From JBCDJG01 sp038748065 (GTDB lineage: Bacteria; Pseudomonadota; Gammaproteobacteria; Pseudomonadales; Halieaceae), in contig JBCDJG010000024.1 of assembly GCA_038748065.1 (NCBI GenBank), positions 7,880-71,879 on the forward strand: a DNA stretch of 64,000 bases, written 5' to 3'. A program made the position numbers and the translations under genes. A model generated the notes under the pieces. That model was not told where the DNA came from and did not search any database. It was given only the letters and a program-made list of their open reading frames with translations. Shown piece by piece: positions 9,414 through 18,999 of this stretch. Each line of letters begins with the position of its first letter. Position 1 is the first letter of the stretch.

Positions 9414-10275
9414 TGTTTTGAATCTGCTCGCGCATTTGCTCAATCAGAACCTTGAGTTCGACGGAGCGTTGGGTGGTGGAGCTGGAAAGAGACTTAGAGG
9501 ACAGCGTATTCGCCTCGCGATTGAGCTCCTGCATGAGAAAATCCAGACGCCTGCCGCAGGGCCCGCCTTTGTCCAGCGTACGGGCCACCTCCTCGACATG
9601 AGCTTCCAGCCGATCCAGTTCCTCGTCAACGTCAGCTTTCTGGGCGAGGTGCACGAGCTCTTGCTCCAGGCGGTTCTGGTCAGCCTCGATACCCAGCTCC
9701 TCAATGCGGTTGATGACCCGGTCGCGCTGTTGCTGCATAAGATCAGGCAGAAGGGTCCGGGTGTGTGCAACCTCGCCGCGCACTCCATCGAGCCGCTCGC
9801 GAATCAGCGCTTCGAGCTTTGCACCCTCTCGGCGGCGGCCGCCCTCGAGGTTCCCGAGCGCAAGCTTGAACAAGGCCAGAGCGTCGCGGTGCAGCGCCTC
9901 CTCTGAAAGCTCCCGGCCACCGCATACGCCTGGAAACTGCAGCACCTCGAGTGGATTGAGGGGCTGGGCGCCGGGCGTGTGCGCGCTGACCGTGGCGGCC
10001 GCGTCGAGTAGAGCCTGCAAGCGCTCCTGGTCGATGTCCAGAGAGGCCTGTTGAACGCCCTGCGCCTGCAGTCGGAAGAGGCAATCCAGCTTGCCCCGGG
10101 CCAGAGCCTTGTTGGCGGCCTCGCGAAGCTGTCCCTCCAAAGACCTAAGGCTATCGGGAAGCTTGAAGTTCATATCCAGATAGCGGTGGTTTACAGAACG
10201 TAGCTCGACGGTCAGCTCCCCTTGCTCGGTTTGGGCGCTCTCCCGGGCGAATGCTGTCATGCTGTGGATAGTCAA
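9406..10275 (-). CDS. yicC: YicC family endoribonuclease
   Basis: A 289-residue YicC/YloC protein, a conserved cytosolic family reported to act as an endoribonuclease in RNA turnover. It shows the N-terminal signature SMTAFAR followed by SVNHRYLD, and the C-terminal GRRLDFLMQELNREANT region (DUF1732). The start is either a TTG at 10275 (MTIHSMTAFAR) or the ATG at 10260; the longer form matches homologues better. It overlaps the start of gmk and is divergent from rph, with 143 bases between the TTG at 10275 and the rph ATG. Confidence 0.92.
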   Translation of the reverse strand: MTIHSMTAFARESAQTEQGELTVELRSVNHRYLDMNFKLPDSLRSLEGQLREAANKALARGKLDCLFRLQAQGVQQASLDIDQERLQALLDAAATVSAHTPGAQPLNPLEVLQFPGVCGGRELSEEALHRDALALFKLALGNLEGGRRREGAKLEALIRERLDGVRGEVAHTRTLLPDLMQQQRDRVINRIEELGIEADQNRLEQELVHLAQKADVDEELDRLEAHVEEVARTLDKGGPCGRRLDFLMQELNREANTLSSKSLSSSTTQRSVELKVLIEQMREQIQNIE

Positions 10276-10418
10276 AATCGTACTCGTGTCACGGCATCAG
10301 GGAGCTGCGAGTGTAACAGCTTGGCCAGACAGCTCACAGCTACGCTCCTACCGAAGCTTGCGACTGCGTAGTGACCGGAGCTCGCGTATACTGCCCGCTT
10401 TTCTGCAGGAGCAGCCCC

Positions 10419-11138
10419 ATGCAGCGTCCCAGCGGCCGCGCCCCCGATCAGTTGCGCGATATCAGTATCACCCGTGACTTTACCTGCCATGCCGAAGGCT
10501 CCGTGCTGGTATGCTTCGGCCAGACCCGCGTGATTTGCACCGCCTCTGTGGAGGAGGGCGTACCTCGCTTCCTGCGTGGAAGCGGTGAGGGCTGGATCAC
10601 CGCTGAGTACGGCATGCTGCCTCGTTCTACCGGCACTCGGATGGGCCGCGAAGCCAGTCGCGGTAAGCAGGGCGGACGCACGGTGGAAATCCAGCGCCTG
10701 ATCGGCCGCTCACTGCGCGCCGCGGTTGATCTGAAAAAGCTGGCAGACTTCACCATCACGATTGATTGCGATGTGATACAGGCCGATGGCGGTACGCGCA
10801 CCGCCTCAATTACCGGCGCCTGCGTTGCCCTCGTTGACGCCATTAACCACCTGCAGCGCAAGAAACTGATCGAAGCTGACCCGCTGAAGCAGATGGTGGC
10901 GTCGGTGTCGGTCGGCGTTTATGAGGGGGTGCCGGTACTGGACCTCGACTACCCCGAGGATTCTGCGGCGGATACGGATATGAACGTCATCATGGGCGAA
11001 GACGGCGGATTCATTGAGGTTCAGGGCACGGCTGAGGGTGCCCCCTTTGCTCGCTCTGAGCTGGACGCCATGCTCGATCTCGCCAATGTGGGTATAAAGG
11101 AGCTGATCGCGAAGCAAAAGCTCGCGCTCGCAAGTTAG
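10419..11138 (+). CDS. rph: Ribonuclease PH
   Basis: A phosphorolytic 3'-5' exoribonuclease that trims tRNA 3' ends as a hexamer. The 239-residue protein opens RPSGRAPDQLRDISITRDF and contains the phosphate-binding GTRTASITGA region. The ATG at 10419 is preceded by CAGGAGCAG, although the open frame begins at 10371. Its end overlaps the end of the convergent crc by four bases. The order yicC-rph-crc-pyrE is Pseudomonas-like. Confidence 0.96.
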   Translation: MQRPSGRAPDQLRDISITRDFTCHAEGSVLVCFGQTRVICTASVEEGVPRFLRGSGEGWITAEYGMLPRSTGTRMGREASRGKQGGRTVEIQRLIGRSLRAAVDLKKLADFTITIDCDVIQADGGTRTASITGACVALVDAINHLQRKKLIEADPLKQMVASVSVGVYEGVPVLDLDYPEDSAADTDMNVIMGEDGGFIEVQGTAEGAPFARSELDAMLDLANVGIKELIAKQKLALAS

Positions 11139-11899
11139 AGCTCGATGTCGTAATCCATGATGATGGGCGCGTGGGTAGAGAACTCGCGGCTTTTATAGAT
11201 GGCGCCATAGTCCACTGAGAACTGCAGGCCCTTGGAAATGATATGGTAATCAGTGCGCCATCCGTTGCTGCTGCGATCACCCTCCGGCCACCAGCTGAAC
11301 TCATCCTGGTCGGAGTTAATCTCACGGAAAGCATCTACATAGCCTTCTTCGAGTAGCTCCGCCATCCACTGGCGCTCTTCCGCCAGGAAGCCCGAGGTGT
11401 TGCAGTTGCGATCAGTGTCCTGCACGTCTACCGGGGTATGCGCCAGCTGCCAGTTACCACAAATAATAAACTCGCGCCGCTTGTTGCGAACTTTTTGCAG
11501 ATGCGAACCCAACAGCCCGAAAAATTCGTTCTTGCGCTGCTGTTCTTCTGGTTTCTCGCTGTCTGCGGTTGGTGCCAGCAGGCAGCCCACACTCAGATTT
11601 TCGTAATCGGCCTGGATGTAACGACCTTCCATGTCAAAGTCAGAAAAGCCGAGGCCCGTCATAATCGCCTTCGGTAGCTGGCGACAGTACAGCGCGACGC
11701 CGTTGGCCTTGCCGTCAACGTCATCAAAGAAATAGGCGTTGTAGTCAGAGGGGAAAAACAGATCGTCCTGCAGATCGTATTCCGAGCAGCGTAAATCCTG
11801 AATGCAGATAAAATCCGCATCCTGATCCGCCAGCCACTCGTAAAAGCCCTGCGCCGCCGCGTCCTTGATACCGTCGGCGCTGAAACTGATGATGCGCAT
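11135..11899 (-). CDS. crc: Catabolite repression control protein Crc (exonuclease III fold)
   Basis: A 254-residue protein of the exonuclease III/EEP fold beginning MRIISFSADGIKDAAAQGF and ending with FSTHAPIIMDYDIEL, close to Pseudomonas Crc in both halves (RRKRREYI.CG versus NKRREFIICG; DQFSWWP versus DEFSWWP). Crc acts with Hfq to block translation of catabolic mRNAs and lacks nuclease activity. Consistent with that, the catalytic Glu is Asp (IQD, residue 35) and the Asp/Asn of the GDMN motif is missing (CGNWQ). The open frame begins at 12007, but the ATG at 11899 fits the family. It lies between rph and pyrE as in Pseudomonas. Confidence 0.85.
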   Translation of the reverse strand: MRIISFSADGIKDAAAQGFYEWLADQDADFICIQDLRCSEYDLQDDLFFPSDYNAYFFDDVDGKANGVALYCRQLPKAIMTGLGFSDFDMEGRYIQADYENLSVGCLLAPTADSEKPEEQQRKNEFFGLLGSHLQKVRNKRREFIICGNWQLAHTPVDVQDTDRNCNTSGFLAEERQWMAELLEEGYVDAFREINSDQDEFSWWPEGDRSSNGWRTDYHIISKGLQFSVDYGAIYKSREFSTHAPIIMDYDIEL

Positions 11900-11992
11900 T
11901 ATTAGCCCCATTATTAGAGAGGGAGTATGATACCCGACCCCACTCTCACAGAATAGACTGCTCACGGGGATGCTGCTCAGGCCAGACAAAAA

Positions 11993-12628
11993 ATGCACAA
12001 GTATCAACAGGACTTTATCGAACTGGCACGTCGCTATGACGTACTGAAGTTTGGCGAATTCACACTCAAGTCCGGTCGAGTCAGTCCCTATTTTTTCAAC
12101 GCCGGGGCTTTTGACAGCGGCGCTGCGCTAGCTCAGCTGGGACGTTGCTACGCTCAGCGCATCGTTGACTCGGGTATACAATTCGATGTGCTGCTGGGGC
12201 CTGCCTACAAAGGCATCCCCCTGGCGGCGGTGACAGCGGTCGCCCTGGCGGATGAGCATGCGATCGACGTGCCCTTTGCCTACAACCGCAAAGAGGCGAA
12301 AGATCACGGCGAGGGCGGGCAACTGGTGGGTGCGCCACTGGCGGGCCGCGTACTGGTCATTGACGATGTGATCACGGCGGGGACCGCGGTGCGCGAGGTT
12401 GTGGAAATGATCGAGGCGGCGGACGCAGAATTGGCGGGTGTGGCGATAGGCCTGAATCGTCAGGAACGTGGCCAGGGCGAGCGTTCGGCCATTCAGGAGC
12501 TGGAGTCAGCGTATGGCATCAGCGTGCTATCCATCATCGATATGGCACACATTATCGAGTACCTTGAGGCCCAGGCGCACGATGCGGTGCCCGCGATGTA
12601 TGCCTATCGGGACCAGTACGGCGTATAG
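11993..12628 (+). CDS. pyrE: Orotate phosphoribosyltransferase
   Basis: Joins orotate to PRPP to give OMP in pyrimidine synthesis. The 211-residue protein carries the PRPP-binding motif RVLVIDDVITAGTAV near residue 117 and GPAYKGIPLA for the flexible orotate-binding region. The ATG at 11993 is divergent from crc across 93 bases. Confidence 0.96.
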   Translation: MHKYQQDFIELARRYDVLKFGEFTLKSGRVSPYFFNAGAFDSGAALAQLGRCYAQRIVDSGIQFDVLLGPAYKGIPLAAVTAVALADEHAIDVPFAYNRKEAKDHGEGGQLVGAPLAGRVLVIDDVITAGTAVREVVEMIEAADAELAGVAIGLNRQERGQGERSAIQELESAYGISVLSIIDMAHIIEYLEAQAHDAVPAMYAYRDQYGV

Positions 12629-12679
12629 ACCTGACTTTTCTGTCTTGTACCGCCCCCAGTGAAGGCATATATTGCCAGC

Positions 12680-13348
12680 ATGATGCCTCACAAGCTCACT
12701 TATGGCGTTCTTTTCTTGCCGGTCCTCTCCCTCGTCGCGCCGGGGGTGTTGGCGGATCGTGAGCTGTATCGTTACGTGAACAAGGAAGGCAACACCGTTG
12801 TAGACCACCGCGTGCCCGTGGAGTACTCAGGGTCTGGCTATGAGGTGCTTAACGACGAAGGTATCGTTGTGCGTCTCGTGCCGCGAGAGCTGACCGAGGA
12901 CGAGAAGGTCGAGCGTGATGCCGAGCGCAAGCGACAGAAGGCGGCCGAGGCCGAGGCGCAACGCCTGAAAGAGTGGGATGAAAGCCTGATGCTGCGTTAC
13001 AGCACGGTGGCCGACATTGAAGACGCGCGCGAGCGCGGCCTGCGCGACCTGCGGATCCGTGTCAGCATTCTCAAAGGCAATAAGCGCTCATTGAAGCAGC
13101 AGGTCGAAAACTACCAGTCCCAGGCCGCCGACCTCGAACGGCGCGGTATGCAGGTCGACGTCGAACGTCTGCGAGCCATCGAGAGCTTGCAGGGCGAGAT
13201 CGCCACCATCGACCGGGCTATCGATGAGCGCAATCGTGAAATCGACGAAGTGTCTGCCGCCTTTAACAAGGATATTGCACGCTTTGAGCAGTTGCAGGAT
13301 CTCGTGGAACTTCGGCGCACCATGCTGATGGCGCAGGACGACGAGTAG
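12680..13348 (+). CDS. Exported DUF4124 coiled-coil protein
   Basis: The start is uncertain: GTG at 12659 or the double ATG at 12680/12683. The latter gives a clean signal peptide (hydrophobic GVLFLPVLSLVAPG, cleavage after VLA). The mature N-terminus is a DUF4124-like beta unit (RELYRYVNKEGNTVVDHRVP), then a charged helical segment (ERDAERKRQKAAEAEAQ) and a long predicted coiled coil to the end. It is probably periplasmic. The role is unknown; DUF4124 proteins are common in gammaproteobacterial envelopes. Its stop lies 5 bases from that of the convergent slmA. Confidence 0.75.
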   Translation: MMPHKLTYGVLFLPVLSLVAPGVLADRELYRYVNKEGNTVVDHRVPVEYSGSGYEVLNDEGIVVRLVPRELTEDEKVERDAERKRQKAAEAEAQRLKEWDESLMLRYSTVADIEDARERGLRDLRIRVSILKGNKRSLKQQVENYQSQAADLERRGMQVDVERLRAIESLQGEIATIDRAIDERNREIDEVSAAFNKDIARFEQLQDLVELRRTMLMAQDDE

Positions 13349-13353
13349 GACGA

Positions 13354-14007
13354 TTATCCGACCAGGCTTCCGGCTTGGCCCGCCTGCTGGCCCTGTAGCG
13401 GCCGGCTGACAACCTCTACTTCGCGAAAGAAACCCTGCATCAGGGTCGACCACTGATCCGGCCAGTCGGCTGTGGGCGAACGTTTGAAGCCCGAACGGAC
13501 AAACTGCGAGATGCGACCTTCGGCGGTCGCGACCAGGAGGTTAGCCGCTGCGGGCAGTGGAATGCAGGGGCGCAGCCCCTCGCGCATTTCTGCTTCTCTC
13601 AATACTTGCTTAATTTGCGTCTCGAGGCGATCGAACAACTGCGCCACGCGCTGATGCAGACGCTCCGTTTCGCCGGCCAGGGCGTCGCCGGTGAGGATGC
13701 GTGTAATACCGGGGTTGCGTTCGGTAAAGGTCAGTAGAAGCAGCAGTATTTTTTCGCAGCGTGATGCGGCTGAGCGCTCTTCGCTGAGGATCAGTGTGAT
13801 GCGGCTGAACAGGGTTTCCTCGATAAACTCGATGAGCCCTTCAAACATTTTGGACTTGCTGGGAAAGTGGCGATACAGCGCAGCTTCGGAGACGCCAACC
13901 TGACGTGCCAGCCCCGCGGTTGTGATCCGGTCGCCCGGATTGGCTTCGAGCATCTGAGCCAGGGCTTCAAGAATCTCTTGCCGGCGTTGGGACTTTTTTG
14001 GAGACAT
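13354..14007 (-). CDS. slmA: Nucleoid occlusion factor SlmA
   Basis: A TetR-fold DNA-binding protein that blocks FtsZ ring assembly over the nucleoid. The 217-residue protein begins MSPKKSQRRQEILEALAQML; the HTH spans about 28-50 (TTAGLARQVGVSEAALYRHF) and the dimerisation domain contains RNPGITRILTGDAL, both typical of SlmA. It is 72 bases downstream of argB on the same strand; the Pseudomonas order is also argB-slmA-pyrE. Confidence 0.93.
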   Translation of the reverse strand: MSPKKSQRRQEILEALAQMLEANPGDRITTAGLARQVGVSEAALYRHFPSKSKMFEGLIEFIEETLFSRITLILSEERSAASRCEKILLLLLTFTERNPGITRILTGDALAGETERLHQRVAQLFDRLETQIKQVLREAEMREGLRPCIPLPAAANLLVATAEGRISQFVRSGFKRSPTADWPDQWSTLMQGFFREVEVVSRPLQGQQAGQAGSLVG

Positions 14008-14079
14008 GGCCGTTAGAGTTGTTGCCGCGACAACTTAATACTAGAGACTAGCCGCGGACGCTGCAATAAAGTCTTGCGC

Positions 14080-14988
14080 TCAGGGCTGATTTTTTTTGTT
14101 TGTGATCAAGGTACCGATGCCTTCGTCGGTAAAAATCTCCAAGAGCACTGCGTGGGGCACGCGTCCGTCAATAATGTGGGAGCTGGCTACGCCGCTATTG
14201 ACAGCCTCCAGTGCGCAAGCGATTTTTGGCAACATGCCGCCACTGATGGTGCCATCTTCGATCAAGGCATCGACTTCGTTGGTGGTGAGCCCTGTCATTA
14301 CATTGCCGTCCTGATCGAGCAATCCCTCAACATTCGTCAGCAGCATGAGCTTCTCGGCGCCCATCACCTGGGCGATCTTACCGGCGACCAGATCAGCATT
14401 AATGTTGTAGCTGGCGCCGTCGCGGCCGACGCCAATTGGAGCAATCACCGGAATGAAGTCGCTGTCGAGGATTACCGTAAGAACAGCGGTGTCGATCTGA
14501 TCGACTTCACCGACATGCCCGATATCGATGATCTCTGGTTCGCTGTGCTCGGGACTTGCCCGCGTCACCTTGAGCTTGCGCGCACGTATCAGCTGGCCGT
14601 CTTTGCCAGTCACGCCAATGGCCTTGCCGCCGTTGCGGTTGATGGAGGACACAATCTCTTTGTTGACGCTGCCGCCAAGCACCATTTCGACCACGTCCAT
14701 GGTGGCTGTATCGGTGACGCGCAGGCCGTTGACGAATTCCGTTTTGATCGACAGCTTGTCCAGCAGGGCGCCGATCTGTGGCCCGCCGCCGTGCACGACG
14801 ACCGGGTTCAGACCTACCAGCTTCATTAACACAATGTCCCTGGCAAAGCTGTCGTGTAGCTTGGGGTCGACCATAGCATTGCCGCCAAATTTGACCACCA
14901 CCGTGCGACCGGTGAAGCGCTGGATATAGGGCAGCGCCTCGGTGAGGACGTTGGCGATGTTCAGTGCAGAGTCTCGGGTCAGTGACAT
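14080..14988 (-). CDS. argB: Acetylglutamate kinase
   Basis: Phosphorylates N-acetylglutamate, the second step of arginine synthesis. The 302-residue protein contains VVVKFGGNAM near residue 30, LVGLNPVVVHGGGPQI near 57, and GGSVNKEIV. The length and N-terminal helix match the arginine-inhibited hexameric class. It lies 10 bases downstream of algC and is probably in the same operon. Confidence 0.97.
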   Translation of the reverse strand: MSLTRDSALNIANVLTEALPYIQRFTGRTVVVKFGGNAMVDPKLHDSFARDIVLMKLVGLNPVVVHGGGPQIGALLDKLSIKTEFVNGLRVTDTATMDVVEMVLGGSVNKEIVSSINRNGGKAIGVTGKDGQLIRARKLKVTRASPEHSEPEIIDIGHVGEVDQIDTAVLTVILDSDFIPVIAPIGVGRDGASYNINADLVAGKIAQVMGAEKLMLLTNVEGLLDQDGNVMTGLTTNEVDALIEDGTISGGMLPKIACALEAVNSGVASSHIIDGRVPHAVLLEIFTDEGIGTLITNKKNQP

Positions 14989-14998
14989 GGGGCGCTCG

Positions 14999-17605
14999 CT
15001 AAAAGGGCAGATTCAGGTCTGGGGCAGCCATGGCGATCTGCTCGCGGAACTCTTGCTGGATGGCCGCGAGGTGTTCACCGGTATCCGCCTCAAACCGCGC
15101 GGTGAGTGCCGGGCTGGTGTTGGACGCGCGCAGCAGGCCCCAGCCCTCGCTGAAGTCGACCCTTACGCCGTCCAGTGTGTTCACCTTGCCGCGCTGGAAA
15201 TCCATAACTTTCACGATGCGGCTCATAAGATCAAATTTTTCGCCTTCGCCGACGTCGATCAGAATCTCCGGCGTGTTCACTGTTTCCGGGAATTCGGCGA
15301 TGGTCTCATCCAGCGATTGGCCGACCGTGCTGAGGATTTCGGCCAGCCGTCCCGCGGCGTACATGCCGTCATCGAAGCCATACCAACGCTCACCGAAGAA
15401 GATGTGGCCAGAGAATTCACCGCCCAGGAGCGCGCCGGTCTCTAGCATTTTCTCCTTCATGAAGGCGTGCCCGGTCTTCCACAAGACCGGGCGGCCACCG
15501 TACTGGCTGATTATCTGGCCGAGGTGACGGCTGCATTTGACGTCGAATACCACGTCTGCACCCGGGTTGCGCGCCACCACGTCGCGGGCAAAAATCATCA
15601 TCAACAGGTCCGAGCGTATAACACGCCCGCTGCCGGTCACGACGGCCAGGCGGTCGCCGTCGCCGTCAAAAGCCACACCAAAGTCTGCGCCTTCTTCCTG
15701 TACCCGCTCCGCCAGGTCGAGAAGGTTCGCCTCATTGCTGGTATCCGGTGGGTGATTCGGAAAGTTGCCATCGACTTCACAGTACAGGGGCACGACCTCA
15801 CAGCCCATCTCCGTAAAGAGCTGCGGGGCCACTTCGCTGGTGGCGCCGTTGCCCGCGTCAACAACGACTTTTAGCGGTATGGCGATGGCGATGTCGTTGA
15901 CTACTTCGTCGACGTAGTCCTCCGTGATGCTCTCGCGAATCATGCGACCTGCGCCCTTCTGGAAGGCCCCGGATATGGCCAGCTCTTTGATTTTCTGGAT
16001 GCCGCCCGCGGCAATTGTGCGGCCTTGCAAGACCAGCTTAATGCCGTTGTCATCCGCGGGGTTGTGGCTGCCCGTGACCATGACGCCCGACTTGCAGTCC
16101 AGGTGTCGGGTAGCGAAGTACAGCAGTGGCGTTGGCACCATGCCGATATCGATGACGTCGCGGCCGCATTCCATGAGGGTCTTGATCAGGTTCGCCTTGA
16201 TGCGCGGGCTGGACTTGCGCCCGTCGCAGCCGATGATCAGAGCCTGCTCGTCAAGGTCGCGGGCCATGGCGGCAATGGCGCCGCCGATGCGTTTGACCAT
16301 CGCCTCATTCAGCTCGCTGCTGGCATCGCCGCGAATGTCGTAGGCGCGGAATATGTGGTGGGGAAAGCCGTCTATTCCCTCGTCCTGTGTATCTGCCTGG
16401 GCACTCTCAGGTAGATCCAGCTCCATGACCTCCTCATCTTCGTCGAGCATGTTGTGGCTCTGGAACATGGGGTTGGTGAGTTCGTCCCGCTTTGTCATTG
16501 AGGTTTCGACAACGGGCTGCGGAATTGCAGGCGCAGGCGGAGGCGCGGCGCCCTGGCGCAAATTGCGCAGGGTTGCACGCCTTAGCTGTTTGGCGATGGT
16601 AACGAGCTCGGGGATCTGCAGCACGAGGGGCGTCTTTTTATCGGCCGCAGAGATCACTTTTTCCAGGTCTTGATTGAGCCGCCTTGGAAAGAACAAGAGC
16701 AGGGCGATGGCGCCCAGGAGCAGGGCCAGCACACAGAGCACCAGCGTAGCGTAGACAGGCGTCATCGATACGTTGAGGTCACTGAGGAGCTGCTGTGAGG
16801 GTGTGAAGCTCACTCGCCAGCCGGTACCCGGGACACTGGCGTAGCGCCGGAACTCTTCGACGTCACCGCTGCCCGATGCGGCTATCAGATCGATATGGTC
16901 GCGGCCGCGCGAGGTGTAGATCTGTTCGAGTAGAAAGCGGCCTGCACCGGCGTCAAGTGCCCGCATTCGAGTGCTTAAGAGGTCGTTGCTGATGGTCGTA
17001 ATCAGCACAGCCTTGTCGCGTGAGTTACGCGGATCAATGACTAATTCCGACAGGGATGTCAGCCACTGATCCTCAAACTGGTAGGCGACTGGCTTGGGCT
17101 CTTCCAGCCCCTCTGCGGTGCGCCTGGCCAGATCAACCTCGATGTGGTTGCGCAGGCCCTGGGTGCCGCCGGCGAGGCCCGCAGTACCCATGTCGTCAAT
17201 GGGCAGCAGGCGTAAGCTGATCGCGTCAGGAAAGTAATCCAGCATGGCGCTTTCGACCAGCTCGAGCGTTTTCTCTGACCCTGACGACATGGCCTGGCGC
17301 ACCATCGGCGATTCGGCGGCGCCCTTGACCCGGGTGTCGAGATCCGCGATCAGGTAGTTGATGCTGCTGGCCTGTTGGTCGGCCCAGGACTGGGAGACGC
17401 GATCAAGCTGGGTGGAGCGGGCCTCGGGCTCGCGCACGAGCACGAGATAGCCGAAGCCGCCCAGAAGCGGTAGCAGGCTGAGCAGTAGAGCCAGCAGCAC
17501 ACTCGAGCGCAGCGCGTTGCCCTGACTGGAAATCCCCTGTGGACTGGCGCTCTCGGTTTTCTGCTTGGCGTCGTCCTCGACCTTTTTTTTCTTTCTTTTC
17601 AACAT
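14999..17605 (-). CDS. algC: Phosphomannomutase/phosphoglucomutase AlgC, long membrane-anchored form
   Basis: An 868-residue protein in two parts. Residues 1-410 hold a cytosolic basic tail, a transmembrane helix at about 33-58, a roughly 225-residue extracytoplasmic region, a second helix at about 283-306 and a proline-rich linker. Residues about 417-868 are the alpha-D-phosphohexomutase, with the phosphoserine loop TGSHNP (S513), the metal loop DGDGD and the sugar-binding GEFSGH. It interconverts mannose/glucose 1- and 6-phosphates for LPS and exopolysaccharide synthesis. Pseudomonas AlgC is also annotated as an 868-residue protein with such an extension. The start follows a lysine-rich MLKRKKKK segment. 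Confidence 0.92.
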   Translation of the reverse strand: MLKRKKKKVEDDAKQKTESASPQGISSQGNALRSSVLLALLLSLLPLLGGFGYLVLVREPEARSTQLDRVSQSWADQQASSINYLIADLDTRVKGAAESPMVRQAMSSGSEKTLELVESAMLDYFPDAISLRLLPIDDMGTAGLAGGTQGLRNHIEVDLARRTAEGLEEPKPVAYQFEDQWLTSLSELVIDPRNSRDKAVLITTISNDLLSTRMRALDAGAGRFLLEQIYTSRGRDHIDLIAASGSGDVEEFRRYASVPGTGWRVSFTPSQQLLSDLNVSMTPVYATLVLCVLALLLGAIALLLFFPRRLNQDLEKVISAADKKTPLVLQIPELVTIAKQLRRATLRNLRQGAAPPPAPAIPQPVVETSMTKRDELTNPMFQSHNMLDEDEEVMELDLPESAQADTQDEGIDGFPHHIFRAYDIRGDASSELNEAMVKRIGGAIAAMARDLDEQALIIGCDGRKSSPRIKANLIKTLMECGRDVIDIGMVPTPLLYFATRHLDCKSGVMVTGSHNPADDNGIKLVLQGRTIAAGGIQKIKELAISGAFQKGAGRMIRESITEDYVDEVVNDIAIAIPLKVVVDAGNGATSEVAPQLFTEMGCEVVPLYCEVDGNFPNHPPDTSNEANLLDLAERVQEEGADFGVAFDGDGDRLAVVTGSGRVIRSDLLMMIFARDVVARNPGADVVFDVKCSRHLGQIISQYGGRPVLWKTGHAFMKEKMLETGALLGGEFSGHIFFGERWYGFDDGMYAAGRLAEILSTVGQSLDETIAEFPETVNTPEILIDVGEGEKFDLMSRIVKVMDFQRGKVNTLDGVRVDFSEGWGLLRASNTSPALTARFEADTGEHLAAIQQEFREQIAMAAPDLNLPF

Positions 17606-17685
17606 GTTTGCGCGTTGAGAATCGCCAGCCGCTATCTTAGTACGACCACGGCCGTTGGTGAACGCGCCAAGTGCGTTTTTTGGGC

Positions 17686-18894
17686 TTAATTGTCGCTTTG
17701 CAGGAGGCGGCCTGCGATCGCTGCTACGATGCGCTCGGCCAGAGCCTCTTTCCGCGCCCGTGGCAGGGCCTCGCTGCCGCCTGGCCAGATCAGTGTGACC
17801 TCGTTGTCCGGGCTATTGAAGCCTATCGTTGAGTCGGCGACGTCATTGGCGATGATCATATCCAGTTTTTTGCGCTCCAGCTTGCCGCGCGCATAGTCCA
17901 GAACTTTGCTGGTCTCGGCAGCGAAACCCACGGTGAATGGCCGCGGCTCTCGTGCGGCGACGGTCGCCACGATATCCGGATTGCGCACCAGTTCGAGACT
18001 GAGGCTGTCCTGGCTTTTCTTGATTTTTTGCGGCTGCACCTCACCGGGCCGGTAGTCTGCCACCGCAGCGCTGGCGATGAAGAGGTCACAGCCATCAAGC
18101 AACAGGCCCTCGCAGGCTGCCAGCATGTCTTCGGCACTTTCCACGTCGATGCGATGCGCATGCTCAGGTGTTTCCAGATGGACCGGGCCACAGACGAGGG
18201 TAGTGTCGGCGCCAGCGGCAATTGCCGCACGGGCGAGGGCGAAGCCCATACGGCCAGAGCTGTGATTAGAGATGTAACGTACGGGATCAATGGCTTCTCG
18301 CGTCGGCCCGGCGGTGATCACCACGCGCTTGCCGGCTAGCAGGCAAGAATCGAACAGGGCGGCCGCGGCATCGGCGATCACCGTGGGCTCCTCCATCCGC
18401 CCCGGGCCCACATCGCCGCAGGCTTGCTCGCCCGCTGCCGGGCCAACCATGCTGACACCACGCTCTGCCAGGGTCGCGGCGTTAGCTGCCGTAGCGGCGT
18501 CCCGCCACATTTCCTGGTTCATGGCGGGTGCCAGCAGTACGGGTGCCGGGGTGGCGAGGGCCACGGTGGTGAGCAGATCATCCGCGCGGCCTTGCGCAAG
18601 TCGTGCCATGAGATCGGCAGTGGCCGGAGCGATCAGCAGCAGGTCTGCCCAGCGCGCAAGTTCAATATGGCCCATGCCCATCTCGGCCTCCTCGTCGAGG
18701 AGCTCGGTATGCACAGGATTGCCGGACAGGGCCTGAAGAGTCAGCGGTGTAATGAATTCCCTGGCCCCATGCGTCATCACAACCCGCACGCTGGCGCCGT
18801 GTAGCTGCAGTTGCCGCACCAGTTCTGCGGATTTGTAGGCTGCGATGCCGCCGCTGACACCGAGCAGCACATTGCGATTAAAAAGATGTCCCAT
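17686..18894 (-). CDS. coaBC: Bifunctional phosphopantothenoylcysteine decarboxylase/synthetase
   Basis: Performs two consecutive coenzyme A steps: CTP-dependent joining of 4'-phosphopantothenate with cysteine (CoaB, C-terminal half) and FMN-dependent decarboxylation (CoaC, N-terminal half). CoaC features are GVSGGIAAYKS and the PAMNQEMW substrate-binding motif; CoaB features are ITAGPTREAIDPVRYISN-type residues and the KIKK loop. The frame extends to 18990, but the ATG at 18894 (MGHLFNRNVLLG) gives the usual 402 residues. It is divergent from radC. Confidence 0.95.
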   Translation of the reverse strand: MGHLFNRNVLLGVSGGIAAYKSAELVRQLQLHGASVRVVMTHGAREFITPLTLQALSGNPVHTELLDEEAEMGMGHIELARWADLLLIAPATADLMARLAQGRADDLLTTVALATPAPVLLAPAMNQEMWRDAATAANAATLAERGVSMVGPAAGEQACGDVGPGRMEEPTVIADAAAALFDSCLLAGKRVVITAGPTREAIDPVRYISNHSSGRMGFALARAAIAAGADTTLVCGPVHLETPEHAHRIDVESAEDMLAACEGLLLDGCDLFIASAAVADYRPGEVQPQKIKKSQDSLSLELVRNPDIVATVAAREPRPFTVGFAAETSKVLDYARGKLERKKLDMIIANDVADSTIGFNSPDNEVTLIWPGGSEALPRARKEALAERIVAAIAGRLLQSDN

Positions 18895-18999
18895 TCGTGA
18901 CCTGGAAAGGGGAGAATGAAGCAACGATAGCACCCCGATGGCGCTTTTGACACCGGCGGTGCCGACGCAAGCGGGACCACGCAGGCTCATGGAGGAGCG

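Noticed and set aside
10387..10392. TATACT as the -10 element of rph
   Set aside because: No usable -35 at 16-18 bases upstream; too weak to list as a promoter.
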